Source: JAGSPQ01 sp038206395 (GTDB taxonomy: Bacteria > Myxococcota > Myxococcia > Myxococcales > Myxococcaceae). From it: DNA of 64,000 bases. Every line of letters starts with the position of its first letter. Positions within the stretch are counted from its first letter, which is position 1. The position numbers and the translations under genes were made by a program. The DNA is taken from the NCBI GenBank assembly GCA_038206395.1, contig JBBRAX010000002.1, forward strand, positions 124,001 through 188,000. The letters run 5' to 3'. Under the pieces are notes generated by a model. The model did not search any database. It was not told where the DNA came from and saw only the letters and a program-made list of their open reading frames with translations. This document shows, piece by piece, positions 34,150-43,050 of this stretch.

Positions 34150-34803
34150 TCAGGCGGCCCAGTGGTTGCCGGCGATGATCCAGAAATGGATCCCCGCCGC
34201 GATCAGCACCATCCCGTGGAAAATCTCGTGGTACCCGAGCACCTTCGGGTCCGGGTTCGGCCACCGGCGCGCGTAGACGCCCGCGCCGCCGATGTAGATG
34301 ACGGCGCTCAACATCACCAGGCCCGTCGTGCCCCAGCCGAAGACCGCCGGCAGCTCGAGCACCAGCGGCATCGTCGACAGCCCCAGCACGACATAGACCG
34401 CCGCACGCAGACCCCGGGGCATGTCCGTCCAGAAGACGAAGGTCACCACGCCCACAGCGACGCACGCCCACATCACGATCATCTGCCAGCTCGATCGGTT
34501 CGCTTCGGGGGTCAGCGTCCAGAACGCGGTGTAGCTGCCTGCGATGAGGAAGAAGATCCCCGAGTGGTCGATGCGCCGCAGAACTCGCCGCGCGCCGTAG
34601 GTCCACATCGGCCGGTGGTACAGCGCCGACAGGCCCAGCATGATCACCAGCGTCGCGGCGTAGATGACGCCGCCCACGTACTTCTCGCCCGTCTGCGGCG
34701 AGAAGATCAGCGCCGTCGACGAGACGGCCGCCGTGCAGAAGCCGATGAAGTGGAACACGCCCCTCAGCTTCGGCTTGATCTTCGAGGGGACGTACGCGCT
34801 CAA
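34150..34803 (-). CDS. Hemolysin III family (PAQR-like) membrane protein
   Basis: This 217-residue protein has seven predicted membrane helices. The conserved motifs are GVFHFIGF near the start, SALYHRPMW, RRIDHSGIFFLIAGSYT in the middle and GYHEIFHGMVLIA near the end; the His residues are the metal ligands expected in the PAQR/hemolysin III family, whose members may be hydrolases of lipids such as ceramide. The TTG start overlaps the stop of the AAA ATPase gene (TTGA), so it is coupled to it. It is convergent with the repeat lipoprotein gene, 3 bases apart. Confidence 0.88.
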   Translation of the reverse strand: MSAYVPSKIKPKLRGVFHFIGFCTAAVSSTALIFSPQTGEKYVGGVIYAATLVIMLGLSALYHRPMWTYGARRVLRRIDHSGIFFLIAGSYTAFWTLTPEANRSSWQMIVMWACVAVGVVTFVFWTDMPRGLRAAVYVVLGLSTMPLVLELPAVFGWGTTGLVMLSAVIYIGGAGVYARRWPNPDPKVLGYHEIFHGMVLIAAGIHFWIIAGNHWAA

Positions 34804-36545
34804 CGCTCTTCCATCAGAATCTTGAGCTCCTTGATGCGCCGCGTGACGAAGTCGCGGTCGAGCTTCGCGAACACTTCCGGCAGCAGCGCCCGGCTCGTGC
34901 ATTCCTGCACTGCGACCAGGTTCTGCAGCTCGATTTCATTCGGGTACGTCGGCGGCATGAAGTCCTTCAGCACCGCGTCGACGTCGGCTTCCGTCACGTC
35001 GTCGCGCCCTTCGGTCACCGCGCGGAACTTCGAGCGCACCAGAATCGCCTCGACGTCTGCGCCCGACAGCGTGCGGCCCTTGGTCAGCTCGGCGAACTTC
35101 GGGACCTCGACCGGCACCTTCGTCTTCCTCTGCATCGCCTGGAACAGGTCGACGCGCTCGGCGTCGGTCTGCGGGTAGAAGAGGCCGATGTGCTCTTCGG
35201 CGCGGCCCTGGCGCTTCAGGTCGATGGGCAGCAGGTCGGGGCGGCACGTCAGCAGGAACCAGATGATCTTCCCGCGGTACTCCGTGTTGCCCATGAAGCT
35301 CGCGATGCTGCCGAAGATCCGGCTGCTGGTGCCCGAGTCGCCGCCCGAGTCGCGGTTGCCGAGGAAGGCGTCGGCCTCGTCGATCATCACCGCCACCGGC
35401 CACAGCGCCTTGAGCAGGTTGAAGATCTTCTCGAGGTTCGCCTCTGTCACGCCCTGCCATTGGCTGCGGAAGTTCAGGAACTTCACGCACGGCACGCCGA
35501 TTTCACCGGCGAAGCACGTCACCATGTACGTCTTGCCCGTGCCGACTGGCCCCGAGACCAGGTAGCCCATCGGCATCACTTCGATCTTCCCCTTCTTCAG
35601 CGCCGCCGCCGCGTTTCGCAGCATCCCCTTCGCCATGCTGTGGCCCGACACCGAGTCCAGCGTGTGCGCCGGCTCGATGAACTCCAACAGCCCGTGGCAC
35701 TCGGCCTGGATGATTTCCTTCTTCTTCTCTTTCAGCACGTCGGCGGTGATGCGCATGCCGCCTTCGATCGCTTCCGTCAGCACCCGGTCGAGGTTGATGC
35801 GCGACAAGCCGGCCGTCATCTTCGCCAGCGCCGCCATCGGAAGATCCGAGATCGTCGGCAGCTTCTTGCCTTCGAGCTTCCACTTCACGAAGTCGAGCCG
35901 TTCGGGCTCGGTGGGAAGAGAGATCTCGATGTTCGCCACGTACGGGTTCCGCGTGATTCGCGGGTTCACCTCGGCGAGGTTCTCGATGATCAGCACCACG
36001 CTCACGTCGCCGCCCAGCAGCTGCGGATCCGACGCCCACTTCGTCAGCGTCGCGAGCACGAACCGGTCTTCCGCCGACAGGTGGCTCATGTCGCCCGCAG
36101 GGGCCAGCGTCTCGGCGTAGTCGATGATCAGCGCCATCGACTTCCCGTCGGTGACGCGCATCCGCAGGTAGTTCTCGAGAATCTGCAGCGCGCGGCCCGG
36201 ATCCCGCGGCATCACCTTCGCGTAGTCCGTGCCGTACATCACGTCGTAGCCGGCCATCGCCCTCATCAGGTCTTTCTGCGTCTCTGGATCCGACGCGCGA
36301 ATGCCCGAGCTGCGGTCGTAGAAGAGGACGTGGTCGCGGCCGCCGAACAGCTCGTCTGACAAGAAGGCGCGCAGGTTCCCGAAGCCAGGCGAGCCGTCTT
36401 CGGCCGTCACCGGCTGCAGATCGCGCACCGCTCCGTAGACGAGGAAGGTGCTGACCGTGCGCGTGTAGTAGCGCTGGGCGAGCTTCTGGGCCCACGCGGG
36501 CAGATCGCCGAGCGGGTCATTCTTGCTGCGTTTGGTTTTGGCCAT
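34800..36545 (-). CDS. AAA ATPase of the Ycf46-like type
   Basis: This 581-residue protein has a C-terminal AAA+ domain with Walker A SGPVGTGKT (residues 331-339), Walker B with DEAD (389-392), a sensor-like LLTCRPDLLP and arginine finger region RQGRAEEHIG. The N-terminal 250 residues look like a degenerate second AAA domain, with LALIIDYAETLAP-style Walker B remnants (MALIIDYAET) and VVLIIENLAEVNPRI but no Walker A. That layout is known for Ycf46-like proteins. It is probably a hexameric ATPase whose substrate is unknown. It follows the Ser/Thr kinase gene by 32 bases. Confidence 0.85.
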   Translation of the reverse strand: MAKTKRSKNDPLGDLPAWAQKLAQRYYTRTVSTFLVYGAVRDLQPVTAEDGSPGFGNLRAFLSDELFGGRDHVLFYDRSSGIRASDPETQKDLMRAMAGYDVMYGTDYAKVMPRDPGRALQILENYLRMRVTDGKSMALIIDYAETLAPAGDMSHLSAEDRFVLATLTKWASDPQLLGGDVSVVLIIENLAEVNPRITRNPYVANIEISLPTEPERLDFVKWKLEGKKLPTISDLPMAALAKMTAGLSRINLDRVLTEAIEGGMRITADVLKEKKKEIIQAECHGLLEFIEPAHTLDSVSGHSMAKGMLRNAAAALKKGKIEVMPMGYLVSGPVGTGKTYMVTCFAGEIGVPCVKFLNFRSQWQGVTEANLEKIFNLLKALWPVAVMIDEADAFLGNRDSGGDSGTSSRIFGSIASFMGNTEYRGKIIWFLLTCRPDLLPIDLKRQGRAEEHIGLFYPQTDAERVDLFQAMQRKTKVPVEVPKFAELTKGRTLSGADVEAILVRSKFRAVTEGRDDVTEADVDAVLKDFMPPTYPNEIELQNLVAVQECTSRALLPEVFAKLDRDFVTRRIKELKILMEER

Positions 36546-36577
36546 TGGGTTGCTCTTTTGTGGGCAACGGTCGGCGG

Positions 36578-38692
36578 CTACTTCTTCTTCATCTTGGTGA
36601 TCAGCCGCGTGTACTCGTTGCCTTCCTTCACATCGACCGTCTCGATGACGGGGTCATAACCATCGGCGACGACCATCACCGTCAATTTGCCGGCCGCCAC
36701 GGGCACCAGGTGCGGGCCGGGCTTCAGCGGCTTGTCGTCTTCTTCGCGAATGTCTTTGCCGTTGATGTTCACCTTCACGCCGCTGACGGCGTCGGAAGGA
36801 ATCTCGACGTACAGCAGGCCCTTCGCGCCGCCGCGCAGCGCGAAGATGGCGATCACCGCGATCAGCACCACCGCGAGACCACCGACGACTCCGAAGAGCT
36901 TCCCGCGCCCCGAGCCGGGCAAGACAATCGGGTCGTCGACATTGGTCACCATGCCAGCCGCCGCCTTCGGGCCCTTGCTGGTGACGGGAGCCAGCGCCTG
37001 CATCGAGGGCTTACCGCCGCTCTTGCGCCGCTGAGGCACGGCCGGCCGGCCTTCCGGAGCGGTGGTGATCTGCGCCGGCCCACTGTTCGCCGGCATCATC
37101 ATCGTCTGGTTGCCCACCCCCTCTTCCTCTTCCTCGATGGGGCTGCCGAAGTTCTCGGGCAGCGGCTGGCCCTTCGACGGCGGACGCACCTGCTCGGTCA
37201 TCAGCTCGTCGGGCGTGCCAGGCGACGGGTGCTGGGTGGTCGGCCGCTGGTCGCCGTTGAACTGGCGCGCAGGCATCGAGAAGAGCGTCGCGTCGTTGCC
37301 GATCGCATCGGCCGTGGCGTCGCTGTCGGTCTGCCCTGCGGGCTGGCCACCGAACATCTCCTGGCCGTCGACCAGCATCGTATGCGCGTTCTCTTCCTTC
37401 TCGTTGCTGAGCATCGGCGCGACGGCCGTCAGGCGAGGGAGGCTGGGGGTGCGCGCGGGCCCGGGCCCCATCGTCGGGGTACTCGCCGGCGCCAGCTGCG
37501 GCGGAGGCGGGCTGTTCTTTGCGCTGATGCGCGGCGTGCCCACGGTCGGCGCCGGGCTCACCACCGGAGGCGACAGCTGCGGAGCGGCGTGCGCGGCGGC
37601 ACCCGTGGGCGCGTTGGTGATCGAGCTCGAACCCAGCACCGCCTGGTTGGGCGCCGGCACCGAGCCCATGCCAAAGCCCATCTCGGCCGCGGCCAACATC
37701 CCTTCGGGCGCGCGAATATCGCCGTACTCCATCATGCGCTGCTTCTCGCGCTCGTACTCTTCCGCAAACGTCGCCTTCATGTACTGGGCGAGGTCTTTGC
37801 GACTGAAGATGGCTTCGCTGGTGATCAGGAAGCGCTGCAGGTCGTCGCCGAGCTCGCTGGCGTACTGGTAGCGATCGTCGACGTCTTTCGCGAGCGCCTT
37901 CATCACGATCTTCTCGAGCGCTTCGGGAATCTTCCGGTTGTAGGTCGTCGGCGGCAGCACCTCGACCTTGCGCACCTTCTCGAGCACCGAGAAGTCCGAG
38001 TCGCCGACGAAGAGGCGTTCACCGGTGAGCATCTCGTACAGACAGACGCCGATCGCGAACACGTCGCTGCGGCGATCCAGCGGCAGGCCGCGAATCTGCT
38101 CGGGGCTCATGTAGCCGAACTTGCCCTTCAAGATGCCGGCCTGCGTCTTCGTCGCCTTGCCGGCCGCCTTCGCGATGCCGAAGTCGATCACCTTGACCTC
38201 GCCGTCGTAGCTGATGAGCGCGTTCTGCGGCGAGACGTCGCGATGGACGATCGTCATGTCGCGCCCCTGCCTGTCCTTCTGGCGGTGCGCGTAGTCGAGC
38301 CCTTCACAGCACTTGGCGATCGAGTAGCAAGTCAGCGAAATCGGGGCCGGCTCACCCTTCTTGCGGCAGCGATCGAACACCGCGCGCATGTCTTTGCCCG
38401 AGATGTATTCCATCGCGATGAAGTACGAGTTGCTGATCTGGGCCAGCTCGTAGACCTGCGCGATGTTGGCGTGGTTCAGCTGAACCGTGATCTTCGCCTC
38501 GTCGATGAACATCGAGATGAACTCTTCGTCCTCGGCGATGTTCGGCAAGATGCGCTTGATCGCGACCACGCGCTCGAAGCCACCGGCGCCGAAGGTCTTG
38601 CCGCGCCACACTTCGGCCATGCCGCCGATGTTGACCCGATCGAGGAGCAGGTACTTCCCGAAGGGAATCGGGTTTCTCTTGGGGGCGTTCAA
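36578..38692 (-). CDS. Hanks-type Ser/Thr protein kinase with PEGA-like C-terminus
   Basis: This 704-residue protein has a kinase domain at about 10-285: VNIGGMAEVW, Lys 46 (VAIKRI), HRDVSPQN with HRD at 150-152, DFG at 170-172, and YMSPEQ. A long disordered Pro/Ser/Thr-rich linker runs to about residue 597, a membrane helix lies near 598-620, and a PEGA-like domain (LLYVEIPSDAVSGVKVNING) occupies the end. All catalytic residues are present. The start is a TTG at 38692, chosen because it gives the usual short lead before the kinase; no clear ribosome-binding site precedes it. It is followed by the AAA ATPase gene on the same strand, which suggests kinase-controlled ATPase activity, an inference. 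Confidence 0.92.
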   Translation of the reverse strand: MNAPKRNPIPFGKYLLLDRVNIGGMAEVWRGKTFGAGGFERVVAIKRILPNIAEDEEFISMFIDEAKITVQLNHANIAQVYELAQISNSYFIAMEYISGKDMRAVFDRCRKKGEPAPISLTCYSIAKCCEGLDYAHRQKDRQGRDMTIVHRDVSPQNALISYDGEVKVIDFGIAKAAGKATKTQAGILKGKFGYMSPEQIRGLPLDRRSDVFAIGVCLYEMLTGERLFVGDSDFSVLEKVRKVEVLPPTTYNRKIPEALEKIVMKALAKDVDDRYQYASELGDDLQRFLITSEAIFSRKDLAQYMKATFAEEYEREKQRMMEYGDIRAPEGMLAAAEMGFGMGSVPAPNQAVLGSSSITNAPTGAAAHAAPQLSPPVVSPAPTVGTPRISAKNSPPPPQLAPASTPTMGPGPARTPSLPRLTAVAPMLSNEKEENAHTMLVDGQEMFGGQPAGQTDSDATADAIGNDATLFSMPARQFNGDQRPTTQHPSPGTPDELMTEQVRPPSKGQPLPENFGSPIEEEEEGVGNQTMMMPANSGPAQITTAPEGRPAVPQRRKSGGKPSMQALAPVTSKGPKAAAGMVTNVDDPIVLPGSGRGKLFGVVGGLAVVLIAVIAIFALRGGAKGLLYVEIPSDAVSGVKVNINGKDIREEDDKPLKPGPHLVPVAAGKLTVMVVADGYDPVIETVDVKEGNEYTRLITKMKKK

Positions 38693-38763
38693 GTAGGGAA
38701 GTGGGCCTTGAAGGGGAAGAAAGCGAAACGACTGGCGAATCTATCGACCCGCCTCAAACACCG

Positions 38764-39537
38764 TCAACGACCGGAATCAGGAGTTTGCAGCCAGGGGACC
38801 CCGTCGGAAAGCCCTGGAGGCCCTTCTTCCTCGTCCGCCGCGGCCGTCGACCCTTCGTCCGGAGGCCGAACCGACGCCATTCCGACCGCTGGTTCCCCAT
38901 GGCGGCCGAACAACTCGGGCGAGCCGAAGAAGGTGCCCACCGGCAGGGCGACGGCGGTAATCCACGCCTGCTTCCTGTCGGCCGACAGGCAGTACACAAG
39001 CGTGCCCAGCGGCTCGCCCTTCACCTCGGTGGCCGGCCCGGTGCAGCCTTCGCGCACCACCACCGTCCACGCCTTCGCGGGCTGGCCCTGCAGCAGGTAC
39101 GGGGGGGCGCCGAACTGCTCGACCATCGTCTGCAGCTCGCGCGGCGACGTGGGCAGCTTTTCCGGGCTCGAGGCCTGGCTCGCGGCCTCGGCGAAGCTCT
39201 GCAGCGTCAGCGCCGTACGGTCGGCGGCGCTCAGCGGTGACTTCGAAGCGCTAAAGAAGAACAAGTCGACGAAGAGCACCACCACCGTGACGATCGGCAT
39301 CAGCCGGAAGCCGCGCCACGCCTGGTCCTTTTTCTGTACGAAGCCCAACACCGTCGCGCCGAAGCCGACCGCCGTGGCGAAGAGGCTCACCAGCGCGAAG
39401 ACGAGGTTGGGGGGCTCGAGATAGGCCGAGACCTCGGCCGACTGTGACCTCACTGAATCCAGCGCGTCGCCGCCGTACAGCCAGCCCAACAGCAGGGCGC
39501 ACAGACCATTGACGATCAAAGCGGCGCGCACGTTCAT
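38764..39537 (-). CDS. Small multi-pass membrane protein at the end of the PspA-ABC operon
   Basis: This 257-residue protein has three predicted membrane helices (about 5-20, 45-70, 80-100) and a soluble C-terminal half with GAPPYLLQGQPAKAWTVVVREGCTGPATEVKGE and WITAVALPVGTFFG. No family is recognised. The ATG overlaps the stop of the ABC permease, so it is made with it. It is the last gene of the seven-gene run. The disordered acidic tail is cytoplasmic or periplasmic, depending on topology. Confidence 0.72.
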   Translation of the reverse strand: MNVRAALIVNGLCALLLGWLYGGDALDSVRSQSAEVSAYLEPPNLVFALVSLFATAVGFGATVLGFVQKKDQAWRGFRLMPIVTVVVLFVDLFFFSASKSPLSAADRTALTLQSFAEAASQASSPEKLPTSPRELQTMVEQFGAPPYLLQGQPAKAWTVVVREGCTGPATEVKGEPLGTLVYCLSADRKQAWITAVALPVGTFFGSPELFGRHGEPAVGMASVRPPDEGSTAAADEEEGPPGLSDGVPWLQTPDSGR

Positions 39538-40811
39538 CCGGCCAGGGTCCTCGCGGGGTCGATCGCTGCGGCGCGGCGGCTGGGAAACCAGGCGCCCACC
39601 AGAGAGCTGAGTACGCCCAGCGCCATACCCCCGGCAACCAGGAACCACGGAAGCTGAAAGAACGTGTCGGGCTTGAAGGGGAACTGCGGCAGCATCCGCG
39701 CGGCGGCAGCGTCGAGCGCGATCGTGGCCGCGACGGCGACCGCGGTGCCCAGCACGCCGCCGATCAGCCCGAGGGTGGCAGCCTCCATCAGCACCAGCCC
39801 ACGCACGTCGGCCTTGCTGGCCCCGACCGCGCGCATCACCCCGAGCTCTTTGCTTCGGGCACGCACCGACGCCGAGAGCGCGTGGGCGATGTTGATCGCC
39901 GCGAGCAGGCAGATCAGCGCCGACAGCAGGCCCATCGCGAGGGTGGTGACGGTGACCGCGGCGCCGGCGTTCTCGGCCATGCGCCTTTCCTGGTCGTCGA
40001 CGCGAAAGCCCATGTCCTTCACCGCCGCGACGAGGCCCGGCACCGCCGACGCGTCTTTCGCCTGCAGCGTCACCGCAGTGAAGGTCTGTGAGTCCATGCC
40101 CGCCGCCGCGTTCAAGCGAATCGCGCTCGCGAGCGGAATCGTGAGGCCGGCGAGCAGGCCCCGGTCGGAGACGCCGACGATCTGCAGCGATCCACTGGTG
40201 ACCGTGCCGGTCGTCGTCTGGGTGACGAAGGACTTGCCGATCTCTATTGGGAAGCCGAAGCCCACCACCATCGTCGGCGACAGCTGCGGCAGGCTGCGGG
40301 CCGGAGCGAAGGTCTTGTTGTAGATCTCCAGCAGCCGCGACGCCGGCAGCGCGGGAATCGGATCCCCAGGCTTCGGGTCCACGAACTCGCCCAGCTGCAC
40401 GTCACCCTTCACCAGGCCTGAGTCGACGCCGACGGCGATGACCTCGATGCCCAGGTAGAGCTTCGCGCCGAAGAAATCGCCGTTGTACCGGCTGACCGCA
40501 GGCACCCGCAGGCTCATCTTCCGCCAGGCGTCGGTCACTCCTGGCAGCGCGCGCAGGCGGTCAACGGCGGCCTGGTCGATTTTGCCGCCCAACATCCCCC
40601 CCAGCGTCACCTGCGGCGGCACCACCTCGATCAGCTGCGCCTCGACGGGGAAGACCTTCTCGCGCACGACGCGCGAGATGCCGAGGCCGAGCGCGACAAA
40701 GAAGACGAGCGAGGCAATGCCGATCGCGACGCCGAAGATGCTCGAGGCCGCGCCGCGCCGATCGCGGCGAATCGACATCCGCACCAGCTTGAAGAGCGCG
40801 CCCTGCTTCAC
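39534..40811 (-). CDS. ABC transporter permease of the MacB/FtsX type
   Basis: This 425-residue protein has an N-terminal helix (ASSIFGVAIGIASLVFFVALGLGI), a large periplasmic domain (about 60-280), then three C-terminal helices in the FtsX pattern, with TLAMGLLSALICLLAAINIAHALSASVRARSKELGVMRAVGAS. This is the MacB/LolCDE/FtsX topology, used for lipoprotein release or mechanotransmission rather than classical import. The stop overlaps the next gene and the ATG overlaps the ATPase stop. Confidence 0.92.
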   Translation of the reverse strand: MKQGALFKLVRMSIRRDRRGAASSIFGVAIGIASLVFFVALGLGISRVVREKVFPVEAQLIEVVPPQVTLGGMLGGKIDQAAVDRLRALPGVTDAWRKMSLRVPAVSRYNGDFFGAKLYLGIEVIAVGVDSGLVKGDVQLGEFVDPKPGDPIPALPASRLLEIYNKTFAPARSLPQLSPTMVVGFGFPIEIGKSFVTQTTTGTVTSGSLQIVGVSDRGLLAGLTIPLASAIRLNAAAGMDSQTFTAVTLQAKDASAVPGLVAAVKDMGFRVDDQERRMAENAGAAVTVTTLAMGLLSALICLLAAINIAHALSASVRARSKELGVMRAVGASKADVRGLVLMEAATLGLIGGVLGTAVAVAATIALDAAAARMLPQFPFKPDTFFQLPWFLVAGGMALGVLSSLVGAWFPSRRAAAIDPARTLAG

Positions 40812-41473
40812 GAGAGCTTTCCTTCATTCAGGTGCAGCACCCGCTTCGCCGCCGCGCTGACGCGGTCTTCGTGGGTCACCGCCAGCACCGTCAGCCCTTC
40901 GGCGTTCAGCTGGCTGAAGAGCGCAATCACCTCGCGGCCCGTCGTGCCGTCGAGGTTCCCCGTCGGCTCGTCGCAGAACAGCACCTTGGGCTTGGTGAAG
41001 AGCGCCCGAGCGATGGCGACCCGCTGCCGTTCACCGCCCGACAGCTGCGCCGGCAACCTTTCGACCTTCGCCTTCAGCCCCACCCTTTCCAGCGCCTGGT
41101 GCGCGCGCGACTTCACCGCGTCGTCAGAGAGGTCACCGCCGAAGAAGGCGGGCAGCGCGACGTTGTCGGCGGCGCTGAGGCCTGGCACGAGGTGGAAGGA
41201 TTGAAAGACGAAGGCGACCTGCTGGTTGCGAAAGCGTGACAGCGCGTCGTCGGTCATCCCGGTGAGCCGGTTGCCCGCGACAGTGACCTCGCCCGCGTAG
41301 TCGGCGTCGAGCCCACCCAGGATGTGCAGCAGCGTCGACTTGCCGCTGCCGCTGCGGCCCATGATGGCGACGAACTCACCCGCGGCGATCGACAGGTCGA
41401 CGCCGTCGAGCACCGTCAGCGTGTGCCCTTCGCCGTCCTGGTAGCTGCGGCGCAGCGCCTTCGCTTCGATCAT
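40808..41473 (-). CDS. ABC transporter ATP-binding protein, MacB/LolD type
   Basis: This 221-residue protein has Walker A GRSGSGKST, the Q-loop FQSFHLVPGLSAADN, the signature LSGGERQRVAIARAL, Walker B KVLFCDEPTGNLD, and the H-loop VTHE. The NQQVAFVFQSF and PTGNLD segments place it in the LolD/MacB group. It pairs with the permease gene that follows. The ATG overlaps the lipoprotein stop. Confidence 0.95.
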   Translation of the reverse strand: MIEAKALRRSYQDGEGHTLTVLDGVDLSIAAGEFVAIMGRSGSGKSTLLHILGGLDADYAGEVTVAGNRLTGMTDDALSRFRNQQVAFVFQSFHLVPGLSAADNVALPAFFGGDLSDDAVKSRAHQALERVGLKAKVERLPAQLSGGERQRVAIARALFTKPKVLFCDEPTGNLDGTTGREVIALFSQLNAEGLTVLAVTHEDRVSAAAKRVLHLNEGKLS

Positions 41474-43050
41474 TGGGGCGGCGGCGTCAGGGCGAGCACC
41501 AGCTGAGCCTGAATCGAACCCTGCTTCGACTCGAACCCGGCCGTGATCGCCTCGAGGTCGGCCGTCGCGTCGAGCCACCGCAGCGTCGTCGCCTTGATCG
41601 CGAACCCGCCGATGCCCCACGCGGCGCTCGGCAGCTCACGCACCGCGGCGGCCAGCTTCTGCAGGTCGACCACCACCGTCACCGCGCGGCTGTCGAGCAC
41701 CTCTTTCAGCGCCGGCTTCGCGACTGGAACCGCCTTGCCGTCGGACGCCAGCAGCGCATCGAGCCGCGGCGCCGGAGACGCGAAGAACACGTTCGACCCC
41801 TTCGCCGCGAAGTGCACGCCTTCGCCGGCAGCGTAGGTGGTCAGGTAGACGGGCTGCCCATTGCGGTCGGACTTCGCGGTCTGCGAGCCCAGCTTCGGCG
41901 CGAGCACGGTGAACTTCTCGAGCGTCGCTGCCGCCTTTGCGGCGTCCTTCACCTCGGTCAGTCCCGAGAGGTGGACGTAGTTGAAGGGGTTGGTGCTGCG
42001 CAGGTCGAGCGCAGGCATGCCCGTCATCTTCACGTTCGGGGCCAGCGACAGCGCCGCCAGCGAGCCGGCCTTCAGGTTCGCGAGCACCTCGGCGTCGACG
42101 TCGAACCCGGCCTCGGTGAACGCGCGCTTCAGGTTCGGCTCGACCTTTTCAATCCACGGGCCCAGCTGCATCGGGTCGCCCGCGAACTTCGCCACCAGCC
42201 ACGCGTCGCCGGGCAGGTAGCCGAGCAGGTCAGGGCCCGACTGCTTGAGCAGCAGCGCCAGTGCCTTCGGGTCGCCGGACCAGGCGGCGTCGGCGGTGAG
42301 CGTGATCGCCTCGGGGCGAAGCGCGAGCGCAGCGGTCACGCCGGAAACCGAGCCGCGCAGCGCCGGAGACCCAGCGGGCAGGTGAAGCACGAGGTCGCGT
42401 TCTTTCGGCAGGCGGCCCAGCGCGGCGGTGTACGTCGCGTCTTTCGAGAGCGACCCCACCTCGGAAAGCTTCGCCCACGCGCCGAGCTTCGGCACCGACT
42501 CGTCGACGGCGATGATCGCAAACCCTTCTGCCCGCACCCAGGCGAGACGGGAAACCGAGCCCGCAGCGGCCGCGAACCCGTGCACGGTGACATCGCCCTG
42601 CTTCGTGTCCTGGGCGACGCCCGCCCCGAGCCTGGCAGTGGCGAGCTTCAGCAGCACCGCGGAAAGCTTGGCTTCGTCTTTCACCGGCACGACGAGGAAG
42701 TTCGAGCCGTCGACCATGCCGAACGCGCCCGCGGCACCCGTGGGGTCGAGCCCTGCCAGCTCGAGCGCTTCCTTCTTTCGCACGTCGATGCCCAGCTGCA
42801 GCACCAGCGCATCGGCCCATTCGTGCGCGTCCTTGAAGCCGCTGAGCTGCGCGGCAAACGCAGCGACCTTCAGGTTCTCGAGGCCCGCGAGCCTTTCGCC
42901 CAGCGCGTGCAGGTTCGGGACGACGACGATGCCGCCCGCCTTCGCCGGCATCACCCGTTCGATGCCTGCGGCCGAGGTGCTGGTTCCCTTGCCGCACTTG
43001 CTGCAGCCCGCCGCGACCAGCGCGACGGCGACGAAGAGCGAGAACCTCAT
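41470..43050 (-). CDS. Large lipoprotein of the PspA-ABC operon
   Basis: This 526-residue protein has a lipobox signal (RFSLFVAVALVAAGC). The mature part alternates beta-strand and helical segments and is rich in Ala and Leu, for example IERVMPAKAGGIVVVPNLHAL and LGYLPGDAWLVAKFAGD. It resembles the DUF3352 type in style but I cannot assign it with confidence. The position next to an ABC ATPase/permease pair of the lipoprotein-handling type suggests a periplasmic partner or a substrate. Both ends overlap neighbouring genes. Confidence 0.72.
   Translation of the reverse strand: MRFSLFVAVALVAAGCSKCGKGTSTSAAGIERVMPAKAGGIVVVPNLHALGERLAGLENLKVAAFAAQLSGFKDAHEWADALVLQLGIDVRKKEALELAGLDPTGAAGAFGMVDGSNFLVVPVKDEAKLSAVLLKLATARLGAGVAQDTKQGDVTVHGFAAAAGSVSRLAWVRAEGFAIIAVDESVPKLGAWAKLSEVGSLSKDATYTAALGRLPKERDLVLHLPAGSPALRGSVSGVTAALALRPEAITLTADAAWSGDPKALALLLKQSGPDLLGYLPGDAWLVAKFAGDPMQLGPWIEKVEPNLKRAFTEAGFDVDAEVLANLKAGSLAALSLAPNVKMTGMPALDLRSTNPFNYVHLSGLTEVKDAAKAAATLEKFTVLAPKLGSQTAKSDRNGQPVYLTTYAAGEGVHFAAKGSNVFFASPAPRLDALLASDGKAVPVAKPALKEVLDSRAVTVVVDLQKLAAAVRELPSAAWGIGGFAIKATTLRWLDATADLEAITAGFESKQGSIQAQLVLALTPPPQ

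Noticed and set aside
36545..39424. Plus-strand ORF of 959 codons
   Set aside because: Antisense to the Ser/Thr kinase and the small membrane protein; repetitive Arg/His/Leu composition and no domain.
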